Positions 1-12,811 of a stretch of DNA of 64,000 nucleotides are shown here, one piece after another. Within the stretch, counting starts at the first letter, position 1, and every line of letters begins with the position of its first letter. A model generated the notes under the pieces. It did no database searches and was not told where the DNA came from. It worked only from the letters and a program-made list of their open reading frames with translations. The DNA comes from Siphonodentalium dalli (taxonomy: Eukaryota > Mollusca > Scaphopoda > Gadilida > Siphonodentaliidae). Made by a program: the position numbers and the translations under genes. The DNA is taken from contig CP136063.1 of assembly GCA_032622095.1 (NCBI GenBank), positions 89,007,980 to 89,071,979 on the forward strand. The letters run 5' to 3'.

Positions 1-200
1 TTTCCGTCAATATCTAGCATGCAGGATTTGTCTACCTTACCGATACTCGTGAGTATCGGTAAGATGGACAATTATGATAAAGATTGCATGGGTTTCCGTA
101 GTCGTAAAAATATATAGAAAAAAATAATTAATATGCACAAACTATCGCTCAAATCCGCATTTCCCTTAAAAAATATTATGTGAACCAAGAAAATAGTATC
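1..200. repeat. Direct repeat, copy 1 of 2 (cut by window start)
   Basis: This stretch recurs at 1740-1939. I see one mismatch over 200 bases (position 50 against 1789). Bases 36-63 form a perfect hairpin with 13-base arms (CTTACCGATACTC and its complement). Just past the repeat this copy has a further duplication of about 21 bases (GTGAACCAAGAAAATAGTAT) that the second copy lacks. The outer boundary lies outside the window, so a long terminal repeat, a recent tandem duplication and an assembly duplication all remain possible. Confidence 0.85.
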
Positions 201-375
201 GTGAACCAAGAAAATAGTATCGGTGTTCCCATTTTGAATTGTGCCGCGTCGCTTACGATCATGGAAGTTCTCCTGGGTAATCGAGGCTAAACAATTCATT
301 AGTTATTGTGATATATCGGCTCACAAAGGTCACACACATCATGCAATATCGAGCTGGGACATCTCCTGCTGTGAA

Positions 376-798
376 GTAGATTATTAACAATCTATGCCAT
401 AAAATATGATTAAAGTACTATAATTCATCACTATTTGAAACATCTGTGTCTCAGAAGATGCCCAAAAGATAAATAGAAAACTGCTGAAATCATAGAATAA
501 CTCCCCCCCCCCCTTTGGATCCCAGAATGCAACATAATTCAAACTTGTTCAATGAAAGGGGAAGAACTCTATCGTTATTATATATGGTTATTCCTCCTGT
601 ATTGAAAATAATACTGCTTTTTACTGCAATCTAGATGACAAAACGCGTTGGCAGCTCAACAAAAACATGTCCACAGTTTATTACACAGGATAAGTTGATA
701 ATACAATGTTTTGGAGCTTCCTCTTTCAAATGGTATATAATATGGCATATATTTTATATAATGTAATCTGGGGGTTCGAAAATTAAGTGGGCCTTTAA
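376..798 (+). mobile_element. TTAA MITE family B, 5'-truncated copy
   Basis: This is one of at least eight copies in the window of a non-coding element of about 480 bp. Its ends read TTAAAGGCCCACTTAATTTT and the complement. It aligns along its length with the copies at 18532, 43673, 54351 and 60771. The right end is intact (AATTAAGTGGGCCTTTAA). The left 60-100 bp are missing. TTAA at the ends suggests mobilisation by a piggyBac-type transposase. There is no coding capacity. Confidence 0.75.
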
Positions 799-1739
799 GT
801 AACAAGTCTCAACAAAGAAATATATTACCTGCGTTGTTTGTTCAATCTTATACATATATAGTTCCCCGTCTGGAGTATCTGATCTTTACGGGAATAGCCA
901 GAGTAGAAATGCATGACAGGATCTGAAGGGCGAACACCAAAATGTTCTCCCCATTTAGAATTAAATGGTGCGTATATCATATACTTTTTCAATTCGTATG
1001 AGAAAAACATTATATTGTCACTGCCCGCATGGGGTCTATACGTGTCTACTCCCACAGACCCTCTTCTCTTCGCCTGGTATGATCTCGAAGTCAAACAGAG
1101 GTTCGCCAATCCTAGTGGAAATAGTTCGTCTAAGTTTTTATATACAATTTTAATGGATTGTCGATCAGTTTAATGTGTTCCAAAAAAATTATGATTATGA
1201 TATTAGTATCCCGATTTCATATATAAGACGATATATAATTGTTAGAAATGAGTCAAAGGACATATTGAGGATGGAAATTAAATATTTAAGACCCATCAAT
1301 ATGAGAGATTGAAGTTTCCATGAGAGCGCATGTGGCAAGTATTGACAGGCATCGATTATACCAACATTGTCGGAATATCACAATTATTGACTTTACGCTG
1401 AAACAGGTGGTACGATACCCTTAAAATAGTTTACCTTACTGGATAACAATCCTATTCTTCTAAAAATCTAATTGGAATTTGGAATCAATAAGCACTTGTA
1501 ATATTCTAATAGTACACGCTTCACATTGAGTAGGATCAAGACCACAATACTGTCAGTTCCCATATACAAACTTGAATAGTCGGGCCTTATATCCGATGCA
1601 GGTACAATACCCGAATCCCAATATATTGACATGTAAAGTATGATACAACAATTTCTTCGACAGCTGAATAAACGTTCGTTGTGCGTCCTTGGTATGTGGT
1701 GAATGTAATGAACGACCAACGCTGCTGCGATCTCCGTGA
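799..1739. other. Non-coding stretch, no feature recognised
   Basis: Unique-looking AT-rich sequence lying between a MITE copy and the second copy of the direct repeat. Short ORFs on both strands overlap each other and resemble nothing I know. I see no splice-framed coding segment here. Confidence 0.5.
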
Positions 1740-1939
1740 TTTCCGTCAATATCTAGCATGCAGGATTTGTCTACCTTACCGATACTCATGAGTATCGGTA
1801 AGATGGACAATTATGATAAAGATTGCATGGGTTTCCGTAGTCGTAAAAATATATAGAAAAAAATAATTAATATGCACAAACTATCGCTCAAATCCGCATT
1901 TCCCTTAAAAAATATTATGTGAACCAAGAAAATAGTATC
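1740..1939. repeat. Direct repeat, copy 2 of 2
   Basis: Near-identical to 1-200, including the hairpin (here 1775-1802, with a CA instead of CG near the loop). The two copies are 1739 bp apart, in the same orientation. Confidence 0.85.
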
Positions 1940-4096
1940 ACAATGTACATATATAGTTTAAACGAAGTACTTGTTAATAACAAAAAAAAAAAAAATAGTA
2001 CCAAAATGGTACACTTTCATAAGCTTTATGTGTGGATGACCATCTTCACAAAATTACGCGACTGTCTGACTACCCAATGTCATATGACCTTCGGATATAT
2101 TATTTGTCATACGAAGGGCGTTCTTTATTATTATTGCTCAAATATATTGATTTTAAAACTGGGTAAAATGCCTCTGAGCGGACAGGGAGATTGACGACCC
2201 GATTTCTTCGACAGATTTCGCTAGTTTCCGATACGGTATATCGACTTCGCTTCGTTTAATTTCGCCGAGTTATACGTCAAATGGAAGGGAACTATATTGC
2301 CAATAGGACACATCTGTGGATATTTTGGTTGCAATTGTCGATTTCTATAATTTATTAGGGCTTTGATAGTTTGTGTGCTTTAGCCAAAATCGATCATTTG
2401 AACCTTTAACTGGTATAGTGTATATTTGTATTTTAGTAATTTTCCACATGGGCCTGTGAACCAAGGCCGTCCAAAAATGAAGAACCTGACCAAATAACCT
2501 CATCCAATTTTTCGAAAATGGGAATGAAGTCGTGCTTGGGGGTCAAATATGATAATTCTCGTTGACAAAATCTAAATCGGCTCAGTGGCCAGAACCATAG
2601 ATGCCACCGCGAACCATTGCATACCCGTGTGGTGTCACCCCATGACCACCCATAGATGGGAACCCAGCCCAATAGCCTCATCCATTTTCTTTTTTCGAAA
2701 ATTGGGCTGAAGTCGTCCATGCATGTATGGGGTCAATTTACTATAGTACTCTTCGTTATTATGGAACTGGACTGACATCGATGTTGCATTAGATGCGGTA
2801 AAGCTGACGCCTTACCTCAAATGCAAGAACCGATTGACGACTCGCCAACACATAAGAATACATATAGATCAAATTGCTACATAGTCTATGTATCGCGACA
2901 GCAATCATATGTACTCTTGAACTGAGATCATGTCAGAAGCAATATCGACCAATCAGGTGTACATCACAGCATCATTTTGGGAATGGTGTTTGGACAGTAA
3001 CTCATAATATGTCCACGGTACCAGATAATACCTCGCTTCAAACTATCCGTCTTATAAATAACAAGAAAACCATAGTCAGAAATGGTAACGCCACCAAGAT
3101 TATAGTATTACATATAAATAGAAATTATAAAAAATACATAAAATATGTTGATAACAATTGCGTTTAAACAAGTAATCCTTCAAAGTATTACTAACAAAGC
3201 AAGTAAACGACGGTGGGGTCACTCAACAGATTATAAAGACTTGGACTTAGTATACTGTAAATACTAAAATTTAAATGAAATAATTAAAAGATAAAATTTA
3301 GCAAGTAGTAAAAGTTAATTTTCTCATTTAATTTGTTTGTTTGTTGTTAAATAAAGCAATAATTTAAATGTACATTTGGTTTTAAAAACATGATTGACCG
3401 TGGCTCTTCCAATAATTGCGCGACTGACCTGGTCAATTGTTCTTAAGAAGTTGTTTTGAGAATTACTATGGAGGGAAATAGTTATGGTTGTGGCTTCGCA
3501 AGTAATTAACTTGGTGACGTGATGTTAACAAATCTGAACTCCAGTAAACCAAGGACGCTCCATACCAAATATAAGGTAAATTAATAATTCTTTAGAAGTT
3601 GTTTTAAGATTTGCTATGGAGGGAAATAATTGTGGTGCTGGCTTCGCAACTATTTGACCTCATTGTAACAAATATAAATATTAGTCATTCAGGCAATATA
3701 TGTATCTATTCTGCATATTAAGTTATTGGGTCTTACGTGTCTTGAGATGTCTAAATAGTTTTCGATGGACAGATCGCACAAGGGACCCACGCCAATCTTC
3801 TCTGTTGGGATTCCAATTGTTGGCTTATTAAATATGCACATATGCTTAAGATACAGTCGCACGCGAAGCACGCTCCCGTAAGTCGGGCTTTGGATCCCAG
3901 TTAATGAAAATATCATTGAAATAATCGATTTCCCCCAATAAACATCCATATATTCAATATACATGTTTTGGAGCAGAATTAGGCAGTCCATATTGGACGC
4001 CATCGTGGAATTTATTTTGTTTTGTTTTAATTTTCACACATATTTATTAGTTATGTGGATGGAGTTCTCGTTAAACCTCACATCCCTTATATTGGT
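1940..4096. other. Non-coding stretch with two old tandem duplications
   Basis: Two diverged two-copy tandem repeats are visible. One spans about 2450-2740 and has a core 'CCTCATCCA...TTCGAAAAT...GAAGTCGT'. The other has units at about 3434-3520 and 3590-3670 that share 'AGAAGTTGTTTT' and 'CTATGGAGGGAAATA'. I see no gene and no RNA gene. Confidence 0.5.
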
Positions 4097-4231
4097 TACA
4101 GTAATGCCCAAAGTAATTGACCACTTAACCACATCAGAATTATTGGTAATTTTTCAGGATTTAAAAAATCCTGAAAAATTACCAATAATTCTGCTGTGGT
4201 TTAGTGGTCAATTACTTTGAACATTACTGTA
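4097..4231. mobile_element. TA-flanked palindromic MITE (mariner-like), copy 1
   Basis: A near-perfect foldback running from TACAGTAATGCCCAAAGTAA to its complement, flanked by TA. It has no coding sequence. TA target duplication and CAG-type ends are typical of Tc1/mariner-derived MITEs. The same family recurs at 4274, 4449, 12032, 22536 and 49710. The arms meet almost directly in the centre. Confidence 0.8.
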
Positions 4232-4273
4232 TGAGGATTTAGTTATCATTAAACCTCAAATCCTTATATTGGT

Positions 4274-4406
4274 TACAGTAATGCCCAAAGTAATTGACCA
4301 CTTAACCACAACAGAATTATGGGTATTTTTTCAGCATTTAAAATCCTGATAAATTACCCATTATTCTGCTGTGCTTAAGTGGTCAATTACTTTGAACATT
4401 ACTGTA
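4274..4406. mobile_element. TA-flanked palindromic MITE (mariner-like), copy 2
   Basis: Same foldback as the copy at 4097. The flank between copies (AACCTCAAATCCTTATATTG) is repeated too. This copy therefore arose by tandem duplication of a unit of about 176 bp that contained MITE plus flank, not by an independent insertion. Confidence 0.8.
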
Positions 4407-4448
4407 TGAGGATTGAGTTATAAGTAAACCTCAAATCCTTATATTGGT

Positions 4449-4574
4449 TACAGTAATGCCCAAAGTAATTGACCACTTAACCACAGCATAATTATGGGTA
4501 ATTTTCCAGGATTTAAAATCATGAAAAAAATACCCATAATTTTGCTGTGGTTAAGTGATCAATTACTTTATGTA
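4449..4574. mobile_element. TA-flanked palindromic MITE (mariner-like), copy 3, right end lost
   Basis: Third tandem unit. The left end is intact. The right end breaks off after 'CAATTACTTTATGTA', so the last bases of the arm are missing. Confidence 0.75.
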
Positions 4575-6189
4575 GATGGAGTTACACCTCACAACAGTGT
4601 ATTGGGGATTTGGACCTTGACTTGGGACCTTTGGTTTTTAACGCAACAAATGCGCGTACACCTTATACACAAATTTATTATGTAACCAGAGTTTTTCTTG
4701 GGTAAGATGAGTTTGAAGCCTGCTTACATTTCAAAATGTTGTCAGTTTTGTATTCTCTGCAGCGGAACTCGACGCATTGAAGCAAAAGTTACAAGAGATA
4801 AAATGTGTACGTAACGAGACTATAATACAAATGAAAAAATAAATTCTGGGATGGGTGGGCGATACAGGGAACTAAGGGTTGAACCGATATAAATCTATAG
4901 AGCGATAATGACCAATGTTGACATATTATGCATCTCAACTCTACTGAACATTGCAACAAGGCTATACATTAGGGGGTGTCAGAATCTTAGTCATCTCTAT
5001 ATAGTGCCAGAATAGTCATTTATGGACTTCTATAAGATGTTGGGTTGGTACGTTATATGGACTCGGAGAAAAGGGGGTTCGTACCGATGAACTGACATAA
5101 ATTAGTGGAGCGATGTTGCCATGTAATTTATCGCGACTGTACTAAAGCAGCAATGACATAAAATGGGGGGGGGGTATGAAATTATCTCTATCTCTATAGA
5201 TGACACCAGGATTATATAGAAAGGAATGGCAATTGATATACGTATACGGTATACTATAGTAATACCATAGACATATAAGTGCAAGTATCACGCGATAAAA
5301 TATTAAGTAAAGTGACTATAGCGATGAAATAAATTGGACCGGGATTAGAGGTTGGGTTGGTTATATGTGGATAATTGGATATGGAATTCATACCGATGAA
5401 ACGATACAAATTAGTGGAGCGATAAAGACCAATGTTGACACTTAGTCAGGCTACGCGGGAGAAAATAGGGATTGATACGATACTAGTAGGCAGAAATTGT
5501 ACTGTCGCACAATTATCAGATATAACGGTCAAATATGGACTCTAGTGCCCAATATGGAACAGCTCAGAAAAACATTTGCAGGGCCCTAAAATTTATTTAA
5601 CAATGCAATTGGCATCTGCCATATACAAATCGATTTATGCCGATAAATCTCTTATTTTTCAAAAATTTTAGCTCACACTTGGTGTGTGTGCGTGGGATAA
5701 TTATATATTCCTAAAATGACAGGGTACATCACGTAATTATTTTTTAGATCGAAGAAATGATTTTTTTTTTCGATGATAAAATTTAACACAGGATTTCCTA
5801 TTAAAATCGATTTATGTCTATAAAACTTTTTTTTTTCAAAATTTTGAGCCGAAATTTGGTGTGTATGTGTGTAATACTTATATATTCTTAAAATGACAGA
5901 GTTCAGCGCGTAATTATGTTTTAGATGGAAGAAATTGAATTTGTTTTCGATAATAAATTTACACTACACTACAGCGTGGACCGTGGATGGGTCATCGAGT
6001 AGACGCATTTTGTGTAAACAGGCTTTTGTCAATTGCCATTTTGGTCAAACTAAACCCTTTTCGACCGGGACAGCAGATCCGAATAGTAGCTAAGATGTAT
6101 TTAGATAGAATTATCAAAAGAATTTGACCGATTCGGGTGCATTTTAAGAGAATCGAGTGGATAAATCTTGGTGATAATTCCAGAAAATA
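4575..6189. repeat. Degenerate tandem duplications, otherwise non-coding
   Basis: Three diverged units between about 4855 and 5445 share 'AGTGGAGCGATA' and 'ACCAATGTTGACA'. A clearer two-copy repeat of about 185 bp lies at 5631-5955; its units begin near 5631 and 5810 with AATCGATTTATG and share 'CTAAAATGACAG'. A run of ten or more G sits near 5165. No gene was seen. Confidence 0.55.
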
Positions 6190-6239
6190 AAGATGGCGGA
6201 GAATCACAATGAAACTACCCACAATTCACTTCACTACAC

Positions 6240-6695
6240 CATGGGTTCCCAATGGGTTACACATTATTTTCAGTCTATCAAATTATTTTTATTTTCAACA
6301 ACAAGTTACTTTAAGTTTACAATTTCAGCCTGTCCTGACTCTATCGATACGATTTATCACATTTGCAAAAACATATTATACACCGGTGACGTTAACTTTA
6401 CAATTTAAGCATCTACGTAATTCTATCGGTACGATTGAGTAAGGTACAAATAAAAATATCCAAGAATACACCAGGGGCTCCCAATGGGTGATATATTATT
6501 TGCAGGCTATCAGATTATTTATATTTTCAACAACATATTATTACACTGGTGACTTTAAGTTTACAATTTCAGCCTGTCCTGACCCTTTGGATACGATTTA
6601 TCATATTTTCAAAAACATATTATACACCGGTGCCGTTAACTTTATAATTTCAGCATATACGTGATTCTATTGGTACGATTGAGTAAGGTACAAAA
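6240..6695. repeat. Two-copy tandem duplication of about 230 bp
   Basis: Units at about 6240-6445 and 6475-6695 share long blocks, for example 'TTTACAATTTCAGCCTGTCC', 'ACATATTATACACCGGTG' and the end 'CGATTGAGTAAGGTAC'. Related sequence with 'TTACACCGGTGGCGTAAA' recurs at 53610-53880, so the unit is a dispersed repeat. Confidence 0.7.
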
Positions 6696-7608
6696 AAAAT
6701 CTCCAAGAATACATTCGTCCAGTCCACCACACAATATCAAAATCACCGAAACTAGATACACCACCATGTGGCGTAACAAGACAATTTGTCGATAGAAATG
6801 TCGATTTTTCAATTGGGTGTAAGTAGTATCTGCACCATTAATGAGTTCTGGCATTGCATGCTGAGTGTATTTGACGATTTTCCTGGTCCACAGATACCAG
6901 TCCATAGCAAGAATACTTATGTGGTAATGTATTCCATCAGAATGAAGACCAATATTATTTCTCTCAAGTGTCCCACATTGACATCAGGAGAATGAGTATT
7001 CTCAATCCTGCATTGGCCGCGCATTGACCTTCAGAAAAAGCTCAATGGCATGGCCTTACGCCATACAGTTTAGATCAGCTGAAAGAAGTATCCACCTTGA
7101 ACATATATATCAGGTAACATTTCGTTCATAATTTGCAACGAAGTGCGATCACGACCACAATATAAACCCTACTACCAATATTTAGACTCTTCTTATTCCC
7201 TCGTGAGGGTAGTGGTACTTCCGCACATATTTGGCGTATTAAGCTGCATAATCTAGCTTGCTGCCAAGCATTGTATAAGGCCAGAGACACAAAGATTTCG
7301 AAAAACACCCAGGCAATTTGCCCCATATGTGCCATAGTAGCCCAAAGACTATGTAGGATGGTAAGGCTGGAATAGGTTAGGTTACCACGTTTTAAGATTT
7401 GTATTGCAGTTTTGGACCAGGAACTAGTGTATTCAACAAGAGACATTGAGTACGCGCATATAAACAGACAGGAGACTCAGGATAGTCGCAGAAACAATGA
7501 CAGACGACTGTAGATAACAATTTCCATTCACTAAGCTTAGACAGAAATTTTTCTTACCGAATTTCGCGCATTAGACTGGTCCTTGCCCCAATCGAACCAG
7601 CCTGGATG
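6696..7608. other. Non-coding stretch, no feature recognised
   Basis: An open frame of 106 codons lies on the minus strand at 7126-7446, but I do not recognise the product and it has no splice or homology support. Nothing else stands out. Confidence 0.4.
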
Positions 7609-9178
7609 GTATATCTTATATTTAAATATATAACCAACAGTTTGAGTCAAATGATGGTAAGGTGGTAAATATGTTATGTTTAAATTTATAACCAACAGCT
7701 TGAGACTAATGATGGTAAGATGGTGTATATTATGTTTAAATTTATAACCAACAGTTTAAGACAAATGTAGGTAAGATGGTATATATTATATGTTTAAATG
7801 TATAACCAACAGTTTAAGATAAATGATGGTAAGATGGTATATATTATATGTTTAAATGTATAACCAACAGTTTAAGATAAATGATGGTAAGATGGTATAT
7901 ATTATGCTTAAATGTATAACCAACAGACAAACGGTGGTAAAATGGTATATCTTATGTTTAAATTTATAACCAACAGTTTGAGTCAAATGATGGTAAGGTG
8001 GTAAATATGTTATGTTTAAACTTATAACCAACAGCTTGAGACTAATGATGGTAAGATGGTGTATATTATGTTTAAATTTATAACCAACAGTTTAAGACAA
8101 ATGTTGGTAAGATGGTATATATTATATGTTTAAATGTATAACCAACAGTTTAAGATAAATGATGGTAAGATGGTATATATTATATGTTTAAATGTATAAC
8201 CAACAGTTTAAGATAAATGATGGTAAGATGGTATATATTATGCTTAAATGTATAACCAACAGACAAACGGTGGTAAAATGGTATATCTTATGTTTAAATT
8301 TATAACCAACAGTTTGAGTCAAATGATGGTAAGGTGGTAAATATGTTATGTTTAAATTTATAACCAACAGCTTGAGACTAATGATGGTAAGATGGTGTAT
8401 ATTATGTTTAAATTTATAACCAACAGTTTAAGACAAATGTTGGTAAGATGGTATATATTATATGTTTAAATGTATAACCAACAGTTTAAGATAAATGATG
8501 GTAAGATGGTATATATTATGCTTAAATGTATAACCAACAGTTTAAGACAAATGATGGTAAGATGGTATATATATTATGTTTAAATTTATAACCAACAGTT
8601 TGAGACAAATGGTGATAAGATGGTATATATATTATGTTTAAATTTATAACCAACAGTTTGAGTCAAATGATGGTAAGATGGTAAATATATTATGTTTAAA
8701 TTTATAACCAACAGTTTAAGACAAACGGTGGTAAGATGGTATATGTTATGTTTAAATTTATAACCAACAGTTTAAGACAAACGGTGGTAAGATGGTATAT
8801 ATTATGTTTAAATATATAACCAACAGTTTGAGACAAACGGTGGTAATATGGTATATATTATGTTTAAATTTATAACCAACAGTTTGAGACAAACGGTGGT
8901 AAGATGGTATATATTATGTTTAAATTTATAACCAACAGTTTAAGACAAATGATGGTAAGATGGTATATTTTATTTTTAAATTTATAAACCAACAGTTTGA
9001 GTCAAATGATGGTAAGATGGTAAATATATTGCCAACAGCTTGAGACAAATGATGATAAGATGGTATATCTTATGTGTAAATATATAACCAACAGTTTGAG
9101 ACAAACGATGGTAAGATGGCATATATTATGTTTAAATTTATAACCAACAGTTTAAGACAAATGATGGTCATCTGTATA
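7609..9178. repeat. Minisatellite, about 30 units of roughly 53 bp, with higher-order structure
   Basis: Each unit reads approximately 'TTTAAATTTATAACCAACAG', then TTTGAGACAAATGATGG, then TAAGATGGTATATATTATG. In the first kilobase a block of about six units (about 335 bp, including a shorter variant unit 'CCAACAGACAAACGGTGG') is itself repeated, starting near 7609, 7950 and 8290. Later units follow a simpler pattern. No coding function is apparent. Confidence 0.9.
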
Positions 9179-12031
9179 TACAGCCAAAGATAATAGGCTA
9201 AGTGTTGGTCCTTTTTTATTGTTATGTGAAAAAATAGTTACTCCAGGTGTTATTGGTATCCAAAAGAGTGCAATAATTATTTCCAACTGCTCAAATGTAC
9301 AACAATAATAAATCCAGTGTCTTCTGTAAGATCACTTTCAAATTATATGTGCACTGAAAGTGATGTAGAAGCTGATAGAATTATATATTGTACACTTTGG
9401 AGATATTATTTGCCGAAAATTAAGGGTCATGCAATTCGTGTCTAGATTTGTGAATTTCGTGGCACAACTTGGCACAGGAATTGCAACAGCGGCATCAATT
9501 GTATACACACGTTTAGAGGTGAAAACTGGAGACGAATACGTATGTGACGTGCATTTTACTCGACATTATGACTTTTGTACTTCCGCATCAGAATCCCACC
9601 AGAGTGTCACACATGGCGGTTGTATTCGGTGTCAACATTTATTTACAAAGAAATTAGTGCGATCCTATTTCCCCCGTCGTTATTTGCTTACGGCACTGGC
9701 TCTATTCTTTTAACTGCGTGTGTATCTATGGTCACCGACGAAACTAGATGCTCATGTATATGATCGCTTGATGAAACACCTGTAACAGACGGAGCTATGC
9801 TTGTTTGGAATGGACTAAAATTGTTATAAACGAAATTATCACTTGTTCAGTACCAAAGGTGCGTCCATTTTTTCGGAGCAGAAATAATGAGAATATTAGC
9901 TAATATGTAGAAGAGTATTCGTGATCAGAGAATGAATTTGGCCCCGACGGTAAGAGTTTGTTTTTTCATTGTTTCTTAATTTCGAATTTCCTGTTCACAA
10001 TCATAACGGAAAGGAATTTAAGTCGAGCGGATGATAGTTCTATGTCGAGGAATTGAAAATGTTTAGGACACTATAGCTATATATTCTGTTAACGTGTGTA
10101 TGTATATATCTATTGTTACGGACGAAACTATATATTGATGCAATAACACTTGATGAACACTATGTGCACCTATCACTGAGAACGATATATATGACTGTTA
10201 TTTTACTGGACAAAGCTTTTTGTAAACCAAACGACCGCGTGCGTGCATGCTGCATGGACCAGATTTCTGTCCATCCACTTGTTGGGAACAGGAATAATTA
10301 AAATATTAGCTAATCTATATTAGAACATAATTCAGGAAGTTATCAGAGAATGAATTCGGCCCTGACGGTAAGAGTTTGCTTTTAATTGTTTCTCAATTTC
10401 TAATTTCCTGTTAAAAAATCATGATGGGAGTGAAGAACAATTTGCGAGGACGCTAGCTCTGTCAAGGAATTGGACATATGGACTATATTTCTTATCACGA
10501 AGTTATGTAACGCATAACTGAATGAAGGCGCGATTCGTTGGATTGCTACGATTCGGACTAATTTCTCGACACACTCGCAAAAACACGCCAGCCATATACT
10601 GGACATTTCAAAGGCCAAGCTTATGGGTCTTGGAATTATTGTGTGAGAATTTGTATACCCCCCCCCCCCAGAAAATCCAGTATTTAACAACGGATCACAA
10701 CGGGGACAAGCTGTAATAATGTCAATGTAATAATAATCATTTATTTTTCATCACTAAGAGATATTTCTGGTTCTAATAGTGTGAATATGTTACTTGCTAT
10801 AATTCTGGGAGTCCGCAATTTTTCTCTTTCTAATTGACCGTCTGGCAACAAAAATACGTCGTTGAAAATTACATGTATGCATGTCTATTTCGCAATACGT
10901 GCATTGTATATGCTTGGTATATGCACATTTACACGGTTCGCATGACATGCAATATCAACTTTATTGCGAATAGCGTTGAGACCAGTATCGGTTGACTCGA
11001 TTCAATTCAGTTTATTGTTACATGTATGATCATATATGTTATCGAGACCTGCATGATGCGGGCAAACATATGGGGGAAACTAATCGTCCGTTTTAGTTTG
11101 TTGGTTCCTTATTTCGAAGACCCCGATGTGTAACGATTTTGTCTTCCATTCGTTTCTTAATGTCTTGGTATTGCAAATGAATCTGTTCTGCAGTGTTACA
11201 TTTTGGGATGCATGGTTCAATCTGAGAGTATAATAGGGAGGTTTTCAAATAGAACTATAACAACCTGTTGTATTTTTTGGAATTTATTGCCTCCCATGAA
11301 ATTGCACATGCCAATTTTAACATTTGCTAAGGGTTGAGAATAATAATGTTGCATCGTTAATTGTCGCATGTTTGGTTTCGCTTCCGGGTGACAAACTCAC
11401 ACGAAGTAAATTTTGTTCATGCAAAGTCACTTGACGACATAGCAATTAGCATTGTTGTTAGTTATCTATCAGTTTGACAATAGTTTTGCAGCACACATCA
11501 TATTTGCGACATCCAATGCAATACCGGTCGTCGTTCTGCAAATTGTTGTCGCAGCCAGTTTACTTTCGTTCGATAGCCCAATGACTTTCATTAAAGTCAA
11601 TTTGATCATACGTCAAGAATCAACAATGCTGTGGGAGTCAGTCTAGACATAAGATGGTTTCTACCTGCATCGTGGTGATGGACCCGTTACTAGGGCTATA
11701 TACAGCTACAGGTGTATATAGTTCATCAATAGGAGTAAGGTTCTGTGTATTGGTTTTGCGTGACCAACAGCATTTGGCAGTGAAAGGCAATTTATTTCGA
11801 CAGCATGTGGTCACACTTCTTTCCAAGGTAAGACGATTTAGACACAAAGCCATTTGCCTCATTAGCCGAGTGTCTGGGCCCTGAAATGCGAGCAAAATTG
11901 TGTGTCGGGGTGTCTACCTTGAACTCACCCAACCCCTTGGTTTGGAACATCCAACTGTGGGAAATTTCCAACCTGACACGCTTGACAGTAATTTCAGACT
12001 ATAAAAATGTTACTTTTGGTCTAAAACCAAC
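9179..12031. other. Intergenic DNA with a two-copy duplication of about 385 bp
   Basis: Segments at about 9704-10062 and 10088-10478 are diverged copies. Both contain 'ATATTAGCTAAT', 'CAGAGAATGAATT', 'GACGGTAAGAGTTTG' and 'AAGGAATTG' or similar in the same order. A ten-base run of C lies near 10660. Short ORFs here are not recognisable. No promoter for the downstream gene could be placed. Confidence 0.5.
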
Positions 12032-12248
12032 TACAGTAATGCCCAAAGTAATTGGCCACTTAACCACAGCAGAATCATGGGTAATTTTTCAGGATTTAGT
12101 CGGAAATATGGCTTGTTGCCATTCATCGGAAAGCTCTCGGCGAGAGCTTTCCGATGAATGGCAACAAGCTATATTTCCGACTAAATCCTGAAAAATTACC
12201 CATAATTCTGCGGTGGTTAAGTGGTCAATTACTTTGGACATTAATGTA
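12032..12248. mobile_element. TA-flanked palindromic MITE (mariner-like), longer form
   Basis: Same ends as the copies near 4.1 kb, but with arms of about 105 bp that include 'GGAAATATGGCTTGTTGCCA' and meet at a GAGAGCTTTCCG-type centre. It lies about 340 bp upstream of the PLPPR start codon. The 4-kb copies look like internally deleted versions of this form. Confidence 0.85.
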
Positions 12249-12590
12249 AGTCCCCACAAATTATTGGCTGAAAGATCAAATAATAAGAGCAATTTCAATC
12301 TATATGTGGTGTACGATTTCCAACAAATTTTGACCAAAGTTGGGTGGGGGAGTAGACACACCCACAAACCCCCTTTCGCCACGTCCCTATGTATGGGTTA
12401 CATCTACAATCAAAACAGGTTCTGAATTTTGGAGCGAGTAAACATTGTACAATTTTGATGGCATTGGTGCATGTATAGTTTACGAATGAGGAATTAATTA
12501 AACATACTAATGTAATAATCAAAATTATTTTCAATTTTAAGTGGTCAGCCGATTGGATGTGACACTCTTGAGCTGTGAGAATTCCAGAAG

Positions 12591-12811
12591 ATGGCATATT
12601 TCGAAAATCAGCATTCCATCGAGGAGGAATCGTTCGACCGTATTGACCACAGTAAAGAGTACGAGCAGCCGACCAGACAGTATTACGAATCAGACCGATC
12701 TAGCAGCACCACGGTTTCTGGGAGGAGCCACCGCAACGTGCTGATCGTCGTCACCTTCATTCTTGAGTTCTTGATCGTCGCATTTGTCGTAGTATTGGAA
12801 TATTTTTTCAG
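12591..12811 (+). CDS. PLPPR: PLPPR exon 1 (start codon, N-tail, TM1)
   Basis: Encodes residues 1-73 plus two bases of codon 74. It has a hydrophilic Ser-rich tail, then a hydrophobic segment 'VLIVVTFILEFLIVAFVVVL'. The donor is CAG|GTATGT at 12812. 'TTCCAG' at 12580-12585, just before the ATG, could be an acceptor for an untranslated upstream exon. A decayed duplicate lies at 13196-13338. Confidence 0.9.

Noticed and set aside
7609-9178. Regular direct repeats as a CRISPR array
   Set aside because: The units are contiguous with no unique spacers, and the genome is eukaryotic.
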